Origin: Kribbella steppae
GTDB lineage: Bacteria; Actinomycetota; Actinomycetes; Propionibacteriales; Kribbellaceae
Assembly (NCBI RefSeq): GCF_004342025.1
Contig: NZ_SLWN01000012.1
Span: 231,781-295,780 of the forward strand
Length of the DNA stretch: 64,000 bases
Direction of reading: 5' to 3'
The position numbers were made by a program, and so were the translations under genes. Below are positions 1-7,705 of this stretch, piece by piece. The first letter of the stretch is position 1; the number at the start of each line of letters is the position of its first letter. The notes under the pieces were generated by a model. That model saw only the letters and a program-made list of their open reading frames with translations, was not told the DNA's origin and did not search any database.

Positions 1-367
1 GGGCAAGGAGATCGGCGGTGACATAGTGCGCCTGAGAACCGGGGTGGTTCCGGCGCGCGGCCTGGATCGCGGTGGGGGAGATGTCGAAGGCGGTCGTGTC
101 GTACCCGAGGTCCGCGATCAGCTCCGCGTCCCACCCTGTCCCGGCGCCGACGATCAGTGCGGTCTTGCCGGCGCCCGCAGGCTGCGACTCCTCGACCCAC
201 TCGGCCAGCAACGGATGCGCCGCACCGCGATCCCACGGCACCACCGCATCGCCTTCCGACGCAGCTGAGTAGAGGCGCTCGAACCATCCGGTGGGATCGT
301 CCTGGTCCAGCGACTCTCGGGCGATCCGCCGCGACACGACGTCCGGATCCTCCGCCGGCTCACTCAT
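1..367 (-). CDS. Class I SAM-dependent methyltransferase (N-terminal part, runs off left edge)
   Basis: The first 122 residues of a methyltransferase are visible; the rest lies beyond the window. The segment VPWDRGAAHPLL followed by IVGAGTGWDAELI (SAM-binding motif I, about residues 75-88) and the acidic loop FDIS are typical of small class I methyltransferases of the TPMT/tellurite-resistance type that modify small molecules. The ATG at 365-367 overlaps the end of the upstream DNA ligase by 8 bases, so translation is probably coupled. The substrate cannot be told from sequence. Motif I and the coupling are seen; the subfamily is inferred. Confidence 0.85.
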   Translation of the reverse strand, partial: MSEPAEDPDVVSRRIARESLDQDDPTGWFERLYSAASEGDAVVPWDRGAAHPLLAEWVEESQPAGAGKTALIVGAGTGWDAELIADLGYDTTAFDISPTAIQAARRNHPGSQAHYVTADLLA

Positions 368-1895
368 CCACAGCTCCCTCGTGAATAGCCCGCACGGTTT
401 GCACGGTATCAACGTCATCGGGTCGCTTGTCCTCGCGATAACGCAGTACTCGCGCGAACCGCAACGCCATCCCGGCCGGGTACCGCGGGGACGTCTGCAC
501 CCCGTCGAAGGCGATCTCGACCACGACTTCCGGACGCAGGTACACGGTGTACGAGTCCCGTCGTACCTCGAGCTCCTGGAAACGCTCGGTCTGCCACCGC
601 AGCAGCTCGTCCGTCAGCCCTTTGAACGTCTTCCCGAGCATCACGAACTCACCGGTCTCCGAGTCCCGAGCGCCCAGATGCAGGTTCGACAACCAGCCGG
701 TACGACGACCGTGACCCCACTCGGCCGCCAGCACGAGCAGGTCGAGCGTGTGCGTCTGCTTCACCTTCACCCAGCCGGATCCACGCCGACCGGCTTCATA
801 CGGCACCGTCAGGGACTTCACCATCACGCCCTCGTGCCCGCGCTTCACCGCATCGGCGAAGAACGCATGCCCCGCCTCGGCATCGTCGGTCACGAGCCGC
901 GGAATCCGTTGCTCCTCAGGGATCAGCTTGCTCAGCCACTCGTGTCGCGTCGCGCCGTCGAGCCCGAGCAGGTCCTGACCGTCCTGATGCAGGATGTCGA
1001 AGAAGTACGGCGTCAACGGCACCGAATCCGGCCCGGTCGCAGCACGCGTCGCCGTCCGCGATCCCGTCACCTGAAACGCCTCCGGCCGCCCGTCGGACTT
1101 CAACGCGATCAGCTCACCGTCGAGCACGACCTGCTCCGCATCCAACGCGAGCACGGCGCTGACCACCTCGGGCACCCGGACCGTGATGTCGTCGAGCGTC
1201 CGGGTGTAGACCACGACCTTGGACCCGTCACGGTGCGCCTGGATGCGGATCCCGTCCAGCTTCCACTCGAGCGCGGCCGGCGTACCCGTCTTCGCAAGCG
1301 CCTCGGCCACACTGGTTGCGGACTGCGCCAGCATCGGCTGCACCCCACGACCGACCTCCAAGCCGAACTGCGCCAGCCCGGCCTCTCCTTCGGTCAGTAC
1401 GGCGACCGCCACCGGAGCCGCCGCGCCACGCAGCATGGTCGCGGCCCGGATCTTCTCCAGCGGAATCCCGGTCGCCCGCGCGACCGCGTCGGCCATCACC
1501 CCGTCCAGCGCGCCCTGCCGCAGCTCGCCGCCGACGAGCAGCCGGAGGAACTGCTGCTCGGCCTCGGTCGCCCGCCCGAACAGCGCGTCGACCGCCTCCC
1601 GTTTCCGCGCCTGTGACCCAGGGCCGGCCAGGACGGCGAGCTCCGCGAACGCGCGGTCGACCTCCGCGACCGTCAGCGATGGCGTCTCGGCCGGCTCCGG
1701 CGCGTCGGCCAGCGTCCGCCAGCCCACCCCGGTGCGGCGTTGACGCAGCTCGCCGGACAGGTAGGTGACGACGACCTCGGTCTCGTCCGGATCGGTCGCG
1801 GTGGCCAGCAGCCCGGCGATCAGCTCGGCCTTCTTCAGGCGCGAGCGAGTCCCGGCCAGCCCGGTCGACGTCTCGACCACCTCGGAGAGCAACAT
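360..1895 (-). CDS. ATP-dependent DNA ligase
   Basis: Seals nicks in duplex DNA using ATP. The order is an N-terminal DNA-binding domain, then the nucleotidyltransferase core with motif I EWKLDGIRIQ (adenylated lysine about K212), motif III VLDGELIA (257-264), motif IV HEGVMVKSL and motif V GWVKVK, then an OB fold. At 511 residues it matches the mycobacterial LigB type rather than the NAD-dependent replicative ligase. The frame opens 42 bases further upstream, but ATG 1895 gives MLLSEVVETS, which aligns with the usual start of the family and has a G-rich stretch before it. It is followed by an overlapping methyltransferase gene. Its role is most likely in repair. Confidence 0.93.
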   Translation of the reverse strand: MLLSEVVETSTGLAGTRSRLKKAELIAGLLATATDPDETEVVVTYLSGELRQRRTGVGWRTLADAPEPAETPSLTVAEVDRAFAELAVLAGPGSQARKREAVDALFGRATEAEQQFLRLLVGGELRQGALDGVMADAVARATGIPLEKIRAATMLRGAAAPVAVAVLTEGEAGLAQFGLEVGRGVQPMLAQSATSVAEALAKTGTPAALEWKLDGIRIQAHRDGSKVVVYTRTLDDITVRVPEVVSAVLALDAEQVVLDGELIALKSDGRPEAFQVTGSRTATRAATGPDSVPLTPYFFDILHQDGQDLLGLDGATRHEWLSKLIPEEQRIPRLVTDDAEAGHAFFADAVKRGHEGVMVKSLTVPYEAGRRGSGWVKVKQTHTLDLLVLAAEWGHGRRTGWLSNLHLGARDSETGEFVMLGKTFKGLTDELLRWQTERFQELEVRRDSYTVYLRPEVVVEIAFDGVQTSPRYPAGMALRFARVLRYREDKRPDDVDTVQTVRAIHEGAVDE

Positions 1896-2018
1896 GCCCC
1901 CAGTCTCACCCATCCCGCCGACACTTTCGGTCACCAAAACCTTCCCGGCCGCCCGTGCATCGAACTGTACGAAGCCACCGCCGGCGACCCGCTGTTCGGG
2001 GAGTGAGTCTTCCCCCGG

Positions 2019-2048
2019 CTCCCTGACCCTTCAGGGTGGGTCAGGGAG
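2019..2048 (-). terminator. Hairpin at the end of the DyP peroxidase gene
   Basis: A perfect 11-bp stem, CTCCCTGACCC (2019-2029) with GGGTCAGGGAG (2038-2048), and an 8-base loop. It overlaps the stop codon of the peroxidase. There is no clear T-run, as is common for actinomycete terminators. Confidence 0.6.
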
Positions 2049-3009
2049 TCGGCGGGAGGTCGTCGAGGAAGGCGGCCGTCGGGGTGAAGAACAGGCTGCC
2101 GGTGACCGCGGTGGAGAAGTCGAGGATGCGGTCGTAGTTGCCCTCGGGCTCGCCGATGAACATCTGGCGCAGCATCAGCTCGGTGACCGACGGCGACTTC
2201 GCGTAGCCGATGAAGTAGGTGCCGAACTCCTGCGTTCCGATCGTCCCGAACGGCATGTTGTCGCGCAGGATCTGCAGCTCGTTGCCGTCCTCGTCCTCGA
2301 TCACGTTCAGCGCGATGTGCGCGTTCGTCGGCTTCACGTCGTCGGGCAGTTCGATGTCCTCGAGCTTGGTCCGGCCGACCACGTGTTCCTGCTGCTCGAC
2401 CGTGAGCGCGTTCCACGCCTTCAGGTCGTGCAGGTACTTCTGCACGATGACGTAGCTGCCGCCCGCGAAGTCCGGGTCCTCGGCTCCGATCAGTACGGCG
2501 TCCTCGGCCTCGGAGCCAACCGGGTTCTCGGTACCGTCGACGAAACCGAGCAGGTCGCGCATCTCGAAGTACTTGAAACCGTGGACCTCGTCGACCACCG
2601 TCGCGGCGCCGTCGAGGCCGTTCATGATCTGGCCGGCGAGCTCGAAGCACTGGTCCTGGTGGGCGGCGCGGATGTGGAACAGCAGGTCGCCGGGGGTGGC
2701 GACGGCGTGATGCTTGGCGCCGCGCAGTTCGACGAACGGGTGCAACTCGGCCGGGCGCGGGCCGCTGAACAGGCGGTCCCAGACGTCGGAGCCGATGCTG
2801 GTCACGCAGGACAGGTTCCCGGCCGGCACGCGGAAGCCGACCGAGCGGGTGAGACCGCTGACCCGCTCGAGCAGATCGCGGGTCTTCTCCTCGCCGCCCG
2901 GCTCGATCCGGACCACCAGAAAGATGGCCGATCCGGTCAGCGGCATCAGCACCGATTGCGGCAGGACTCGCGTCGACGCGGTCGGTCCCGGGGTCGGATC
3001 TGTCACCAC
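2041..3009 (-). CDS. Dye-decolorizing (DyP-type) heme peroxidase, cytoplasmic
   Basis: Heme peroxidase of 322 residues that oxidises aromatic substrates with hydrogen peroxide. The hallmark GFVDGTENP is at 145-153 with the distal Asp D148; the proximal heme ligand is H221 (PTNAHIALN), and R239 in ILRDNMPFG is the distal arginine. Length and motifs fit the B-type bacterial class. There is no Tat or Sec signal. The C-terminus ends in LDDLPPTP and shows no encapsulin-loading tail, and no encapsulin gene is next to it. Start is GTG 3009 with GGAGGAG six bases upstream. The gene is flanked by a ligase operon and a divergent CPBP protease gene, so it is probably transcribed alone. Confidence 0.92.
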   Translation of the reverse strand: MVTDPTPGPTASTRVLPQSVLMPLTGSAIFLVVRIEPGGEEKTRDLLERVSGLTRSVGFRVPAGNLSCVTSIGSDVWDRLFSGPRPAELHPFVELRGAKHHAVATPGDLLFHIRAAHQDQCFELAGQIMNGLDGAATVVDEVHGFKYFEMRDLLGFVDGTENPVGSEAEDAVLIGAEDPDFAGGSYVIVQKYLHDLKAWNALTVEQQEHVVGRTKLEDIELPDDVKPTNAHIALNVIEDEDGNELQILRDNMPFGTIGTQEFGTYFIGYAKSPSVTELMLRQMFIGEPEGNYDRILDFSTAVTGSLFFTPTAAFLDDLPPTP

Positions 3010-3057
3010 TGGCCACTCCTCCGAGTGCTACTTGTCCCGATCTTCTAGAGTCCACTC

Positions 3058-4422
3058 ATGGACCCGCAACAAGGCGAGCCGCGGCCGCAGGATTCGCCGC
3101 CCCCAGGCAGCCAGCCACCACCCGGCGGCCGGCCGCAACCGTGGGTCCCGCCGAACCCGCAACAACCTGGCCCATACTCGCAGCCCGGCCCATATTCGCA
3201 GCCTGGGCAGTACCCACCTCCGGCACCCCACCCGCAGCAAGGTCCGTATCCGCCGGCGGGTCCGTACCAGCAGCCGCCGTACCCCCGGCAGCCGCCGTAC
3301 CCCCAGCAGCCGCCGTACCCCCAGCCGGGCGCCTATCCAGCGCCGGGCCAATACCCACCGCCCGGTCAGTACCCGCCGGGGCAGTACCCGCCGCCCGGGC
3401 AGCCGCCGTTCTGGTCGCCGGAGCAGCCACAGCCGTGGGGGGCGCAGCCGTACTACCGCGAGCCCAGCATCGTCGCGGCTCCACCGGGTACGCCGTACCA
3501 CCGCCTGGCCCGCACACCCAAGCACCGCTGGTGGCGCCCGATCGTCGGCACGCTGTTCCTCGCCGCCGGCGCGTTCTTCCTCACCGCGGCCGTGCTCGTC
3601 GGCTGGGAGATCGTCCACAGCCTGATCACCGGCGAGTTCACCGAGCCGCAGGGCAACGACATCTTCCCGAGCGACACCGAGAACCTCGCCGTCACGCTGG
3701 TGATGCTCGGCATCCTCACGCCGCTGGTGCTTCTCTCCGCCTGGCTGGTGCAACGCCGTCCGTGGTTGAGCGTAGCGTCCGTCCTCAACCGCGTCCGCTG
3801 GCGCTGGCTGCTGCTGTGCTGCCTGCCCGGCCTCGGCTACCTCGTGCTCTCCTACGCCCTCGGCCTCCTGGTCGAGCAGATCTTCCCGAGCGAGGACCCG
3901 GTCGCGGCCGACGACGGCTCGTGGATCGGTCTCGCCGCGTTCGTCGTACCGGCGCTGGTGATCATCTTCCTGGTCCCGTTCCAGTCGGCGGCGGAGGAGT
4001 TCGTGTTCCGCGGCTGGCTGATCCAGGCGATCGGCGCCTACGGACCGGACCAGGTGGCCGGCCGTGGCCGGTGGTTCAAGGCGGTACTCCGTACGCCGTG
4101 GCCCGGGATCGTGATCAGCAGCGTGGTGTTCGTATCGGCCCACGGGTACACCGGCTGGGCGATGGCCGACATCTTCGTGTTCGCGATGACGATCGGCTGG
4201 CTGACCGTCCGGACCGGAGGACTGGAGGCGGCCATCTCGCTGCACGCGCTGAACAACCTGTTCGCGTTCATGTTGCCTGCGGCAATGGGCCAGCTGGACG
4301 GCTGGGACGAGCAGGGCGGGGCACCGTGGACCTTGCTGCTCGTGGACGTGCCCTGTCTGGCGCTCTACGCGACCACGGTCGTCTGGCTGGCCAAGCGCCA
4401 CCGGATCGCCAGGGTGAGCTGA
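3058..4422 (+). CDS. Proline-rich CPBP family intramembrane metalloprotease
   Basis: A membrane protein of 454 residues. Residues 1 to about 150 form a low-complexity Pro/Gln/Tyr/Gly tail with repeated QPPYPQ and GQYPP units. After this come about eight hydrophobic segments with the CPBP (CAAX protease, Abi) signatures: EE at 313-314 in EEFVFRG, H362 in SAHGYTGW, and H396 in HALNNLF. These are the expected metal and catalytic residues of the glutamic-type membrane protease family. The tail would lie in the cytoplasm and may bind partners. Substrate unknown. It is divergent from the DyP gene, with only 48 bases between the two starts. Family assignment is from motifs; activity is inferred. Confidence 0.88.
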   Translation: MDPQQGEPRPQDSPPPGSQPPPGGRPQPWVPPNPQQPGPYSQPGPYSQPGQYPPPAPHPQQGPYPPAGPYQQPPYPRQPPYPQQPPYPQPGAYPAPGQYPPPGQYPPGQYPPPGQPPFWSPEQPQPWGAQPYYREPSIVAAPPGTPYHRLARTPKHRWWRPIVGTLFLAAGAFFLTAAVLVGWEIVHSLITGEFTEPQGNDIFPSDTENLAVTLVMLGILTPLVLLSAWLVQRRPWLSVASVLNRVRWRWLLLCCLPGLGYLVLSYALGLLVEQIFPSEDPVAADDGSWIGLAAFVVPALVIIFLVPFQSAAEEFVFRGWLIQAIGAYGPDQVAGRGRWFKAVLRTPWPGIVISSVVFVSAHGYTGWAMADIFVFAMTIGWLTVRTGGLEAAISLHALNNLFAFMLPAAMGQLDGWDEQGGAPWTLLLVDVPCLALYATTVVWLAKRHRIARVS

Positions 4423-4468
4423 GAAAACCGGGGGAGAATTGTCGGCGCGGTCTGGCAGGGTATTCGCT

Positions 4469-5194
4469 GTGACGAACGTGAACACCGAACCGATCGAGGC
4501 CGTCCTGTTCGACTGGGGCGGCACGCTGGCGACCTGGCACGACATCGACCTGTACGCCGTGTGGCGGTCGGTGGCGGAGTTGATCGACGACGCCCGGGCG
4601 GACGAGCTGGCGGCGCGGCTGCACACGGCCGAGAGCTCCGTGTGGCGGCGGTCCCGCGACGAGCACCTGAGCAGCACGCTCGACGAGGTGTGCCTGCTGG
4701 CCGACGTGGTGATGACGCCGGCGGCCCTGGCCGAGTACGAGCGTCAATGGCACCCGCACACCGAGCTCGAGCCCGACGCCGTACAGACGCTGCAAGACCT
4801 CCGGGCCCGCGACCTGAAGCTCGGCGTGCTGTCGAACACGATCTGGTCGCGCCGGCACCACGAGGAGATCTTCGCGCGCGACGGCGTACTGGACCTGCTC
4901 GACGGCGCGGTCTACACCAGCGAGATCCCGTACTCGAAGCCGCACCCGGAGGCCTTCCTGGCCGCGATGAAGGCGGTCGGGGCGACTGACCCGGCCCGGT
5001 GCCTGTATGTCGGCGACCGGCTGTTCGACGACGTCTGGGGCGCGCAGAACGTCGGCATGCGGGCCGCTCACATTCCGCACAGTGCGATCCCGGTCGAGCA
5101 GATCGGCCACACGGAAGGTACGCCGGACGCGACCATCCACCGGCTCTCCGAGCTCCCGACCCTGATCGACACCTGGAACCAGGCAGCCGCCTAA
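4469..5194 (+). CDS. HAD superfamily hydrolase
   Basis: About 241 residues with a Rossmann-type HAD core: motif I VLFDWGGTL, motif II VLSNT, lysine motif SKPHPEAF and motif III YVGDRLFDDVWG. A helical cap lies between motifs I and II, as in subfamily IA. The second aspartate of motif I (DxD) is replaced by Gly (D-W-G), which is unusual for a simple phosphatase and may change the chemistry. The GTG at 4469 is chosen because GGCAGGG lies eight bases upstream; a TTG at 4439 is possible. The substrate cannot be named. Confidence 0.85.
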   Translation: MTNVNTEPIEAVLFDWGGTLATWHDIDLYAVWRSVAELIDDARADELAARLHTAESSVWRRSRDEHLSSTLDEVCLLADVVMTPAALAEYERQWHPHTELEPDAVQTLQDLRARDLKLGVLSNTIWSRRHHEEIFARDGVLDLLDGAVYTSEIPYSKPHPEAFLAAMKAVGATDPARCLYVGDRLFDDVWGAQNVGMRAAHIPHSAIPVEQIGHTEGTPDATIHRLSELPTLIDTWNQAAA

Positions 5195-5276
5195 ACCGTC
5201 ACGTACTCGACGCGCTACGGCTAGCGGCCGGACACCGACTCTGGTTAACGTCCAACCTCCGAGCAATCCGCCCATG

Positions 5277-5281
5277 GAGGT
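5277..5281 (+). promoter_or_regulatory. Ribosome binding site GGAGG fixing the start of the secreted EEP hydrolase
   Basis: GGAGG eight bases before ATG 5290. The same frame is open from 4999, but this site and the signal peptide that follows place the true start at 5290. Confidence 0.7.
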
Positions 5282-5289
5282 TTTTGACC

Positions 5290-6207
5290 ATGCTCAGCAC
5301 CCGCCGTAGATTCGCCGCGCTCGTGGCAGCCGCCGCGCTCGGCCTCACTCTCACCAGCGGTGTCTCGCAGGCCGCCGGCGAGCAGGCCGCACGGGAGACC
5401 GACGCAGTGGCGGCCGTCACCGACGATCCGCTGCACGTGATGTCGTACAACCTGCGGTACGCCAGCGACACCCCGCCGAACGAGTGGAGTGCCCGGCGGC
5501 CGGTGATGCGGGAGCAGTTGCGCCTCGCGCGGCCGCAGCTGATCGGCACCCAGGAGGGGCTGTACGCCCAGTTGCAGGACATCGCCACCGACCTCGGGCC
5601 GTCGTACGACTCGATCGGGCTGGGCCGCGAGGGCGGCAGCAAGGGCGAGTTCATGATGATCTTCTTCGACACGCGCCGGCTGCAGCCGCTCGAGTTCGAC
5701 CACTACTGGCTGTCGGACACACCTGAGGTGATCGGCTCGAAGACGTGGGGTGGCTGCTGCGCGCGGATGGTGACGTGGGTCCGGTTCAAGGACAAGGCGA
5801 CGTCGAAGGAGTTCTACGCGATCAACACCCACCTGGAGGCCTTCGATGCGACTGCGCGGTCGAAGTCGGCCGACCTGATCCTGCAGCGGATGGCCGCGCT
5901 CGACCCAGCGGTGCCAGTGATCATGACCGGTGACTTCAACGAGGCGGCCGCGGCGGGTGTGAACGTCTACGACAAGCTCGTCACCAGCGGCAAGCTCGCC
6001 GACAGTTGGCTGACTGCCGAACGCCGCAGCGCCCTCTGGGGCACCTTCCACGGCTACAGGCCGCTGACCCCGAACGGCAACCGCATCGACTGGATCCTCA
6101 CCACTCCGGGCCTGCGCGTCTCGAACGCCTCGATCAACACCTTCAGCAAGGACGGCCAGTTCCCCAGCGACCACCTCCCGGTCGAGTCCTGGATCCACTT
6201 GCCCTGA
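5290..6207 (+). CDS. Secreted endonuclease/exonuclease/phosphatase (EEP) family hydrolase
   Basis: A 305-residue exported protein. It starts MLSTRRRFAALVAAAALGL and has a Sec-like cleavage region near VSQAAG; the RRRF is also Tat-like. The EEP fold is marked by MSYNLRY, the metal-binding glutamate in GTQEGL, the His/Asn stretch INTHLEAFD, MTGDFNEAA and the final SDHLPVESW. These are the DNase I/sphingomyelinase catalytic signatures. The family cleaves phosphodiesters or phosphomonoesters, and the secreted clade could act on nucleic acids, phospholipids or sugar phosphates; the sequence does not decide this. It is convergent with the SigB-like gene, with a hairpin between them. Confidence 0.88.
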   Translation: MLSTRRRFAALVAAAALGLTLTSGVSQAAGEQAARETDAVAAVTDDPLHVMSYNLRYASDTPPNEWSARRPVMREQLRLARPQLIGTQEGLYAQLQDIATDLGPSYDSIGLGREGGSKGEFMMIFFDTRRLQPLEFDHYWLSDTPEVIGSKTWGGCCARMVTWVRFKDKATSKEFYAINTHLEAFDATARSKSADLILQRMAALDPAVPVIMTGDFNEAAAAGVNVYDKLVTSGKLADSWLTAERRSALWGTFHGYRPLTPNGNRIDWILTTPGLRVSNASINTFSKDGQFPSDHLPVESWIHLP

Positions 6208-6228
6208 TCTGTGACACGCCGGACGTGA

Positions 6229-6265
6229 AAGGACCCCCGGCCGCGAGAGCAGCTCGGGGGTCCTT
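6229..6265. terminator. Bidirectional terminator between convergent genes
   Basis: AAGGACCCCC (6229-6238) pairs perfectly with GGGGGTCCTT (6256-6265), plus one further G-C pair inside. It lies between the stop of the EEP hydrolase (+) and the stop of the SigB-like gene (-). Confidence 0.75.
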
Positions 6266-6288
6266 GCTGGGGGTTTCGGGGTAGTGCG

Positions 6289-7248
6289 TTACGCGGCCAG
6301 GGTCGGGTCGGCGAGCAGACGCAGCCGGCCCAGAGCCTCCCGCTCGATCTGACGGACGCGCTCGGCGGAGATGCCGTGCACGGCGCCGATGTCGGCGAGC
6401 TTCGCCTGGCGGCCGTCGTGCAAGCCGTACCGGCGCCGGATCACGTCCGCGGACCGCGGGTCGAGCTGGTCGACCAGGCTGAACAGGCCCGAGCGATCCG
6501 ACGCGTCGGCGACCAGCTGGTCCGGGCCCGGCGCGGTCTCGGCCGCGATCAGGTCGCCCAGCGAGGTCTCACCCTCGTCGTCGATCGGGTTGTCCAGGCT
6601 GATGTGGTCCCGGCCGATGCGGATCAGCTCACTGACGCGCTCCTCGTCCAGGTCCAGCTCAGCTGCGATCTCGTCGATCTCCGGCTCCCGGCCGAGCTTG
6701 CGCTCCAGCGTGCGCCGCGCCGACCCGATCTGGTTCAGCTGCTCCACCACGTGCACCGGCAGCCGGACCACGCGGGCCTGCTGCGCGATACCGCGGGTGA
6801 TGGCCTGCCGCACCCACCAGGTCGCGTACGTCGAGAACTTGAATCCCTTGCGGTAGTCGAACTTCTCCACCGCACGGATCAGACCCGTGTTGCCCTCCTG
6901 GACCAGGTCCAGCAGCGGCATCTGGGAACGTCCGTAGCGTCGAGCGATCGACACCACCAGGCGGAGGTTGGCGGTCACGAACCGCTGCTGTGCGCGCTGG
7001 CCCTCTTCGGCCAGCCACTCCAGCTCCTCCTCCGTCGCATATTTGGGCGCTCCGCCCTTCTTACGTCCAACCCGCCCCTCGGCCAGCAGTTGCTCCGCGA
7101 GGAGACCTGCCTCGACCGTCTCAGCGAGCTCGACTTCTTCCTCAGCGGTCAGCAAGGGAGTACGCGCGATCTCTTCAAGGTAGAGACCGACGCTGTCCTT
7201 GCCGTCGATACCGTCGTCCGCGGTGCGGACACGAGTCGTGCGAGCCAC
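6289..7248 (-). CDS. sigB: RNA polymerase sigma factor, group 2 (SigB/HrdD-like)
   Basis: A sigma-70 protein of 319 residues without region 1.1. Region 1.2 is DSVGLYLEEIARTPLL. Region 2 contains NLRLVVSIARRYG, LVQEGNTGLIRAVEKF and TYATWWVRQAI (core binding, -10 recognition and melting). Region 3 is followed by a C-terminal region 4 helix-turn-helix ending in SAERVRQIEREALGRL. Compared with the principal sigma factor in this window (22869) it is shorter, lacks the basic N-terminal extension, and has diverged in region 4, as in non-essential stress/stationary-phase sigma factors. GTG 7248 has AAGGGAG upstream. A sigmaR/sigmaH-type promoter lies at 7279-7304. Confidence 0.92.
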   Translation of the reverse strand: MARTTRVRTADDGIDGKDSVGLYLEEIARTPLLTAEEEVELAETVEAGLLAEQLLAEGRVGRKKGGAPKYATEEELEWLAEEGQRAQQRFVTANLRLVVSIARRYGRSQMPLLDLVQEGNTGLIRAVEKFDYRKGFKFSTYATWWVRQAITRGIAQQARVVRLPVHVVEQLNQIGSARRTLERKLGREPEIDEIAAELDLDEERVSELIRIGRDHISLDNPIDDEGETSLGDLIAAETAPGPDQLVADASDRSGLFSLVDQLDPRSADVIRRRYGLHDGRQAKLADIGAVHGISAERVRQIEREALGRLRLLADPTLAA

Positions 7249-7278
7249 CGAAACTCCCTTCGTCGTTACATGGAGAGC

Positions 7279-7304
7279 AACGCTCGAGTGAGGTTCAAGA
7301 TTCC
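7279..7304 (-). promoter_or_regulatory. Candidate sigmaR/SigH-type promoter of the SigB-like gene
   Basis: On the minus strand GGAAT (7304-7300) is followed after exactly 18 bases by GTT (7281-7279). GGAAT-N18-GTT is the established consensus of the thiol-stress sigma factors SigR (Streptomyces) and SigH (mycobacteria, corynebacteria). The implied transcript start lies about 25 bases before the GTG start and its AAGGGAG site, a plausible leader. Match and spacing are seen; function is inferred. Confidence 0.6.
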
Positions 7305-7651
7305 ACGACGAGTGTGTAAACAGCCTGAACGTTCCCTGAGAGTTCCCGGCACCGATCAGGTGCGGAAACCCGGTTCTGCCGGCCCGTTCGCGGCCACTTG
7401 CCGGACGTCGCGGCCCGAACGTGTGCGCATTTCGGCGTGATCACGCAACTTCCGCAGGGTTTTGCCGGAATCCCGCCGGCCGGGTCCAGCAGCACACCGG
7501 CGGCCGAAGCTGAGAATCTCTGCAGAATCCCGGCCTTTCCAGCCGCCGAATGTGGTGCACAACACACCAAAAGTGATCTCCATCGAACAGCAACGCTGCA
7601 GGTACCCGCCGTGTTCCGCGCGAAACCGTCACGCGCTGCCGTCGACCGCCT
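7305..7651. other. Intergenic region between the SigB-like gene and ptrB
   Basis: About 350 bases without a convincing gene. Several short open frames exist on both strands, but none has a recognisable product, a good ribosome site or consistent codon use. No tRNA or riboswitch shape was seen. It contains the upstream part of the sigma-factor promoter region and the downstream flank of the oligopeptidase gene. Confidence 0.5.
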
Positions 7652-7690
7652 CCCGGGCGTCGCCTCGCGACTGCGAGCGCGCCGCCCGGG
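7652..7690 (-). terminator. Hairpin downstream of oligopeptidase B
   Basis: CCCGGGCG (7652-7659) pairs with CGCCCGGG (7683-7690), with a second smaller CTCGC/GCGAG stem in the loop. It begins 15 bases past the stop of the peptidase gene. Confidence 0.55.
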
Positions 7691-7705
7691 CTCAGGTGGC
7701 TCGGG

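Noticed and set aside
291..1616. 441-codon plus-strand open frame over the DNA ligase gene
   Set aside because: Antisense shadow of a gene with clear ligase motifs; no ribosome site and low-complexity content.
3180..3440. Regularly repeated short units resembling a tandem-repeat or CRISPR-like array
   Set aside because: Units are in-frame codons for Pro/Gln/Tyr repeats of the CPBP protein tail; there are no spacers or constant repeats.
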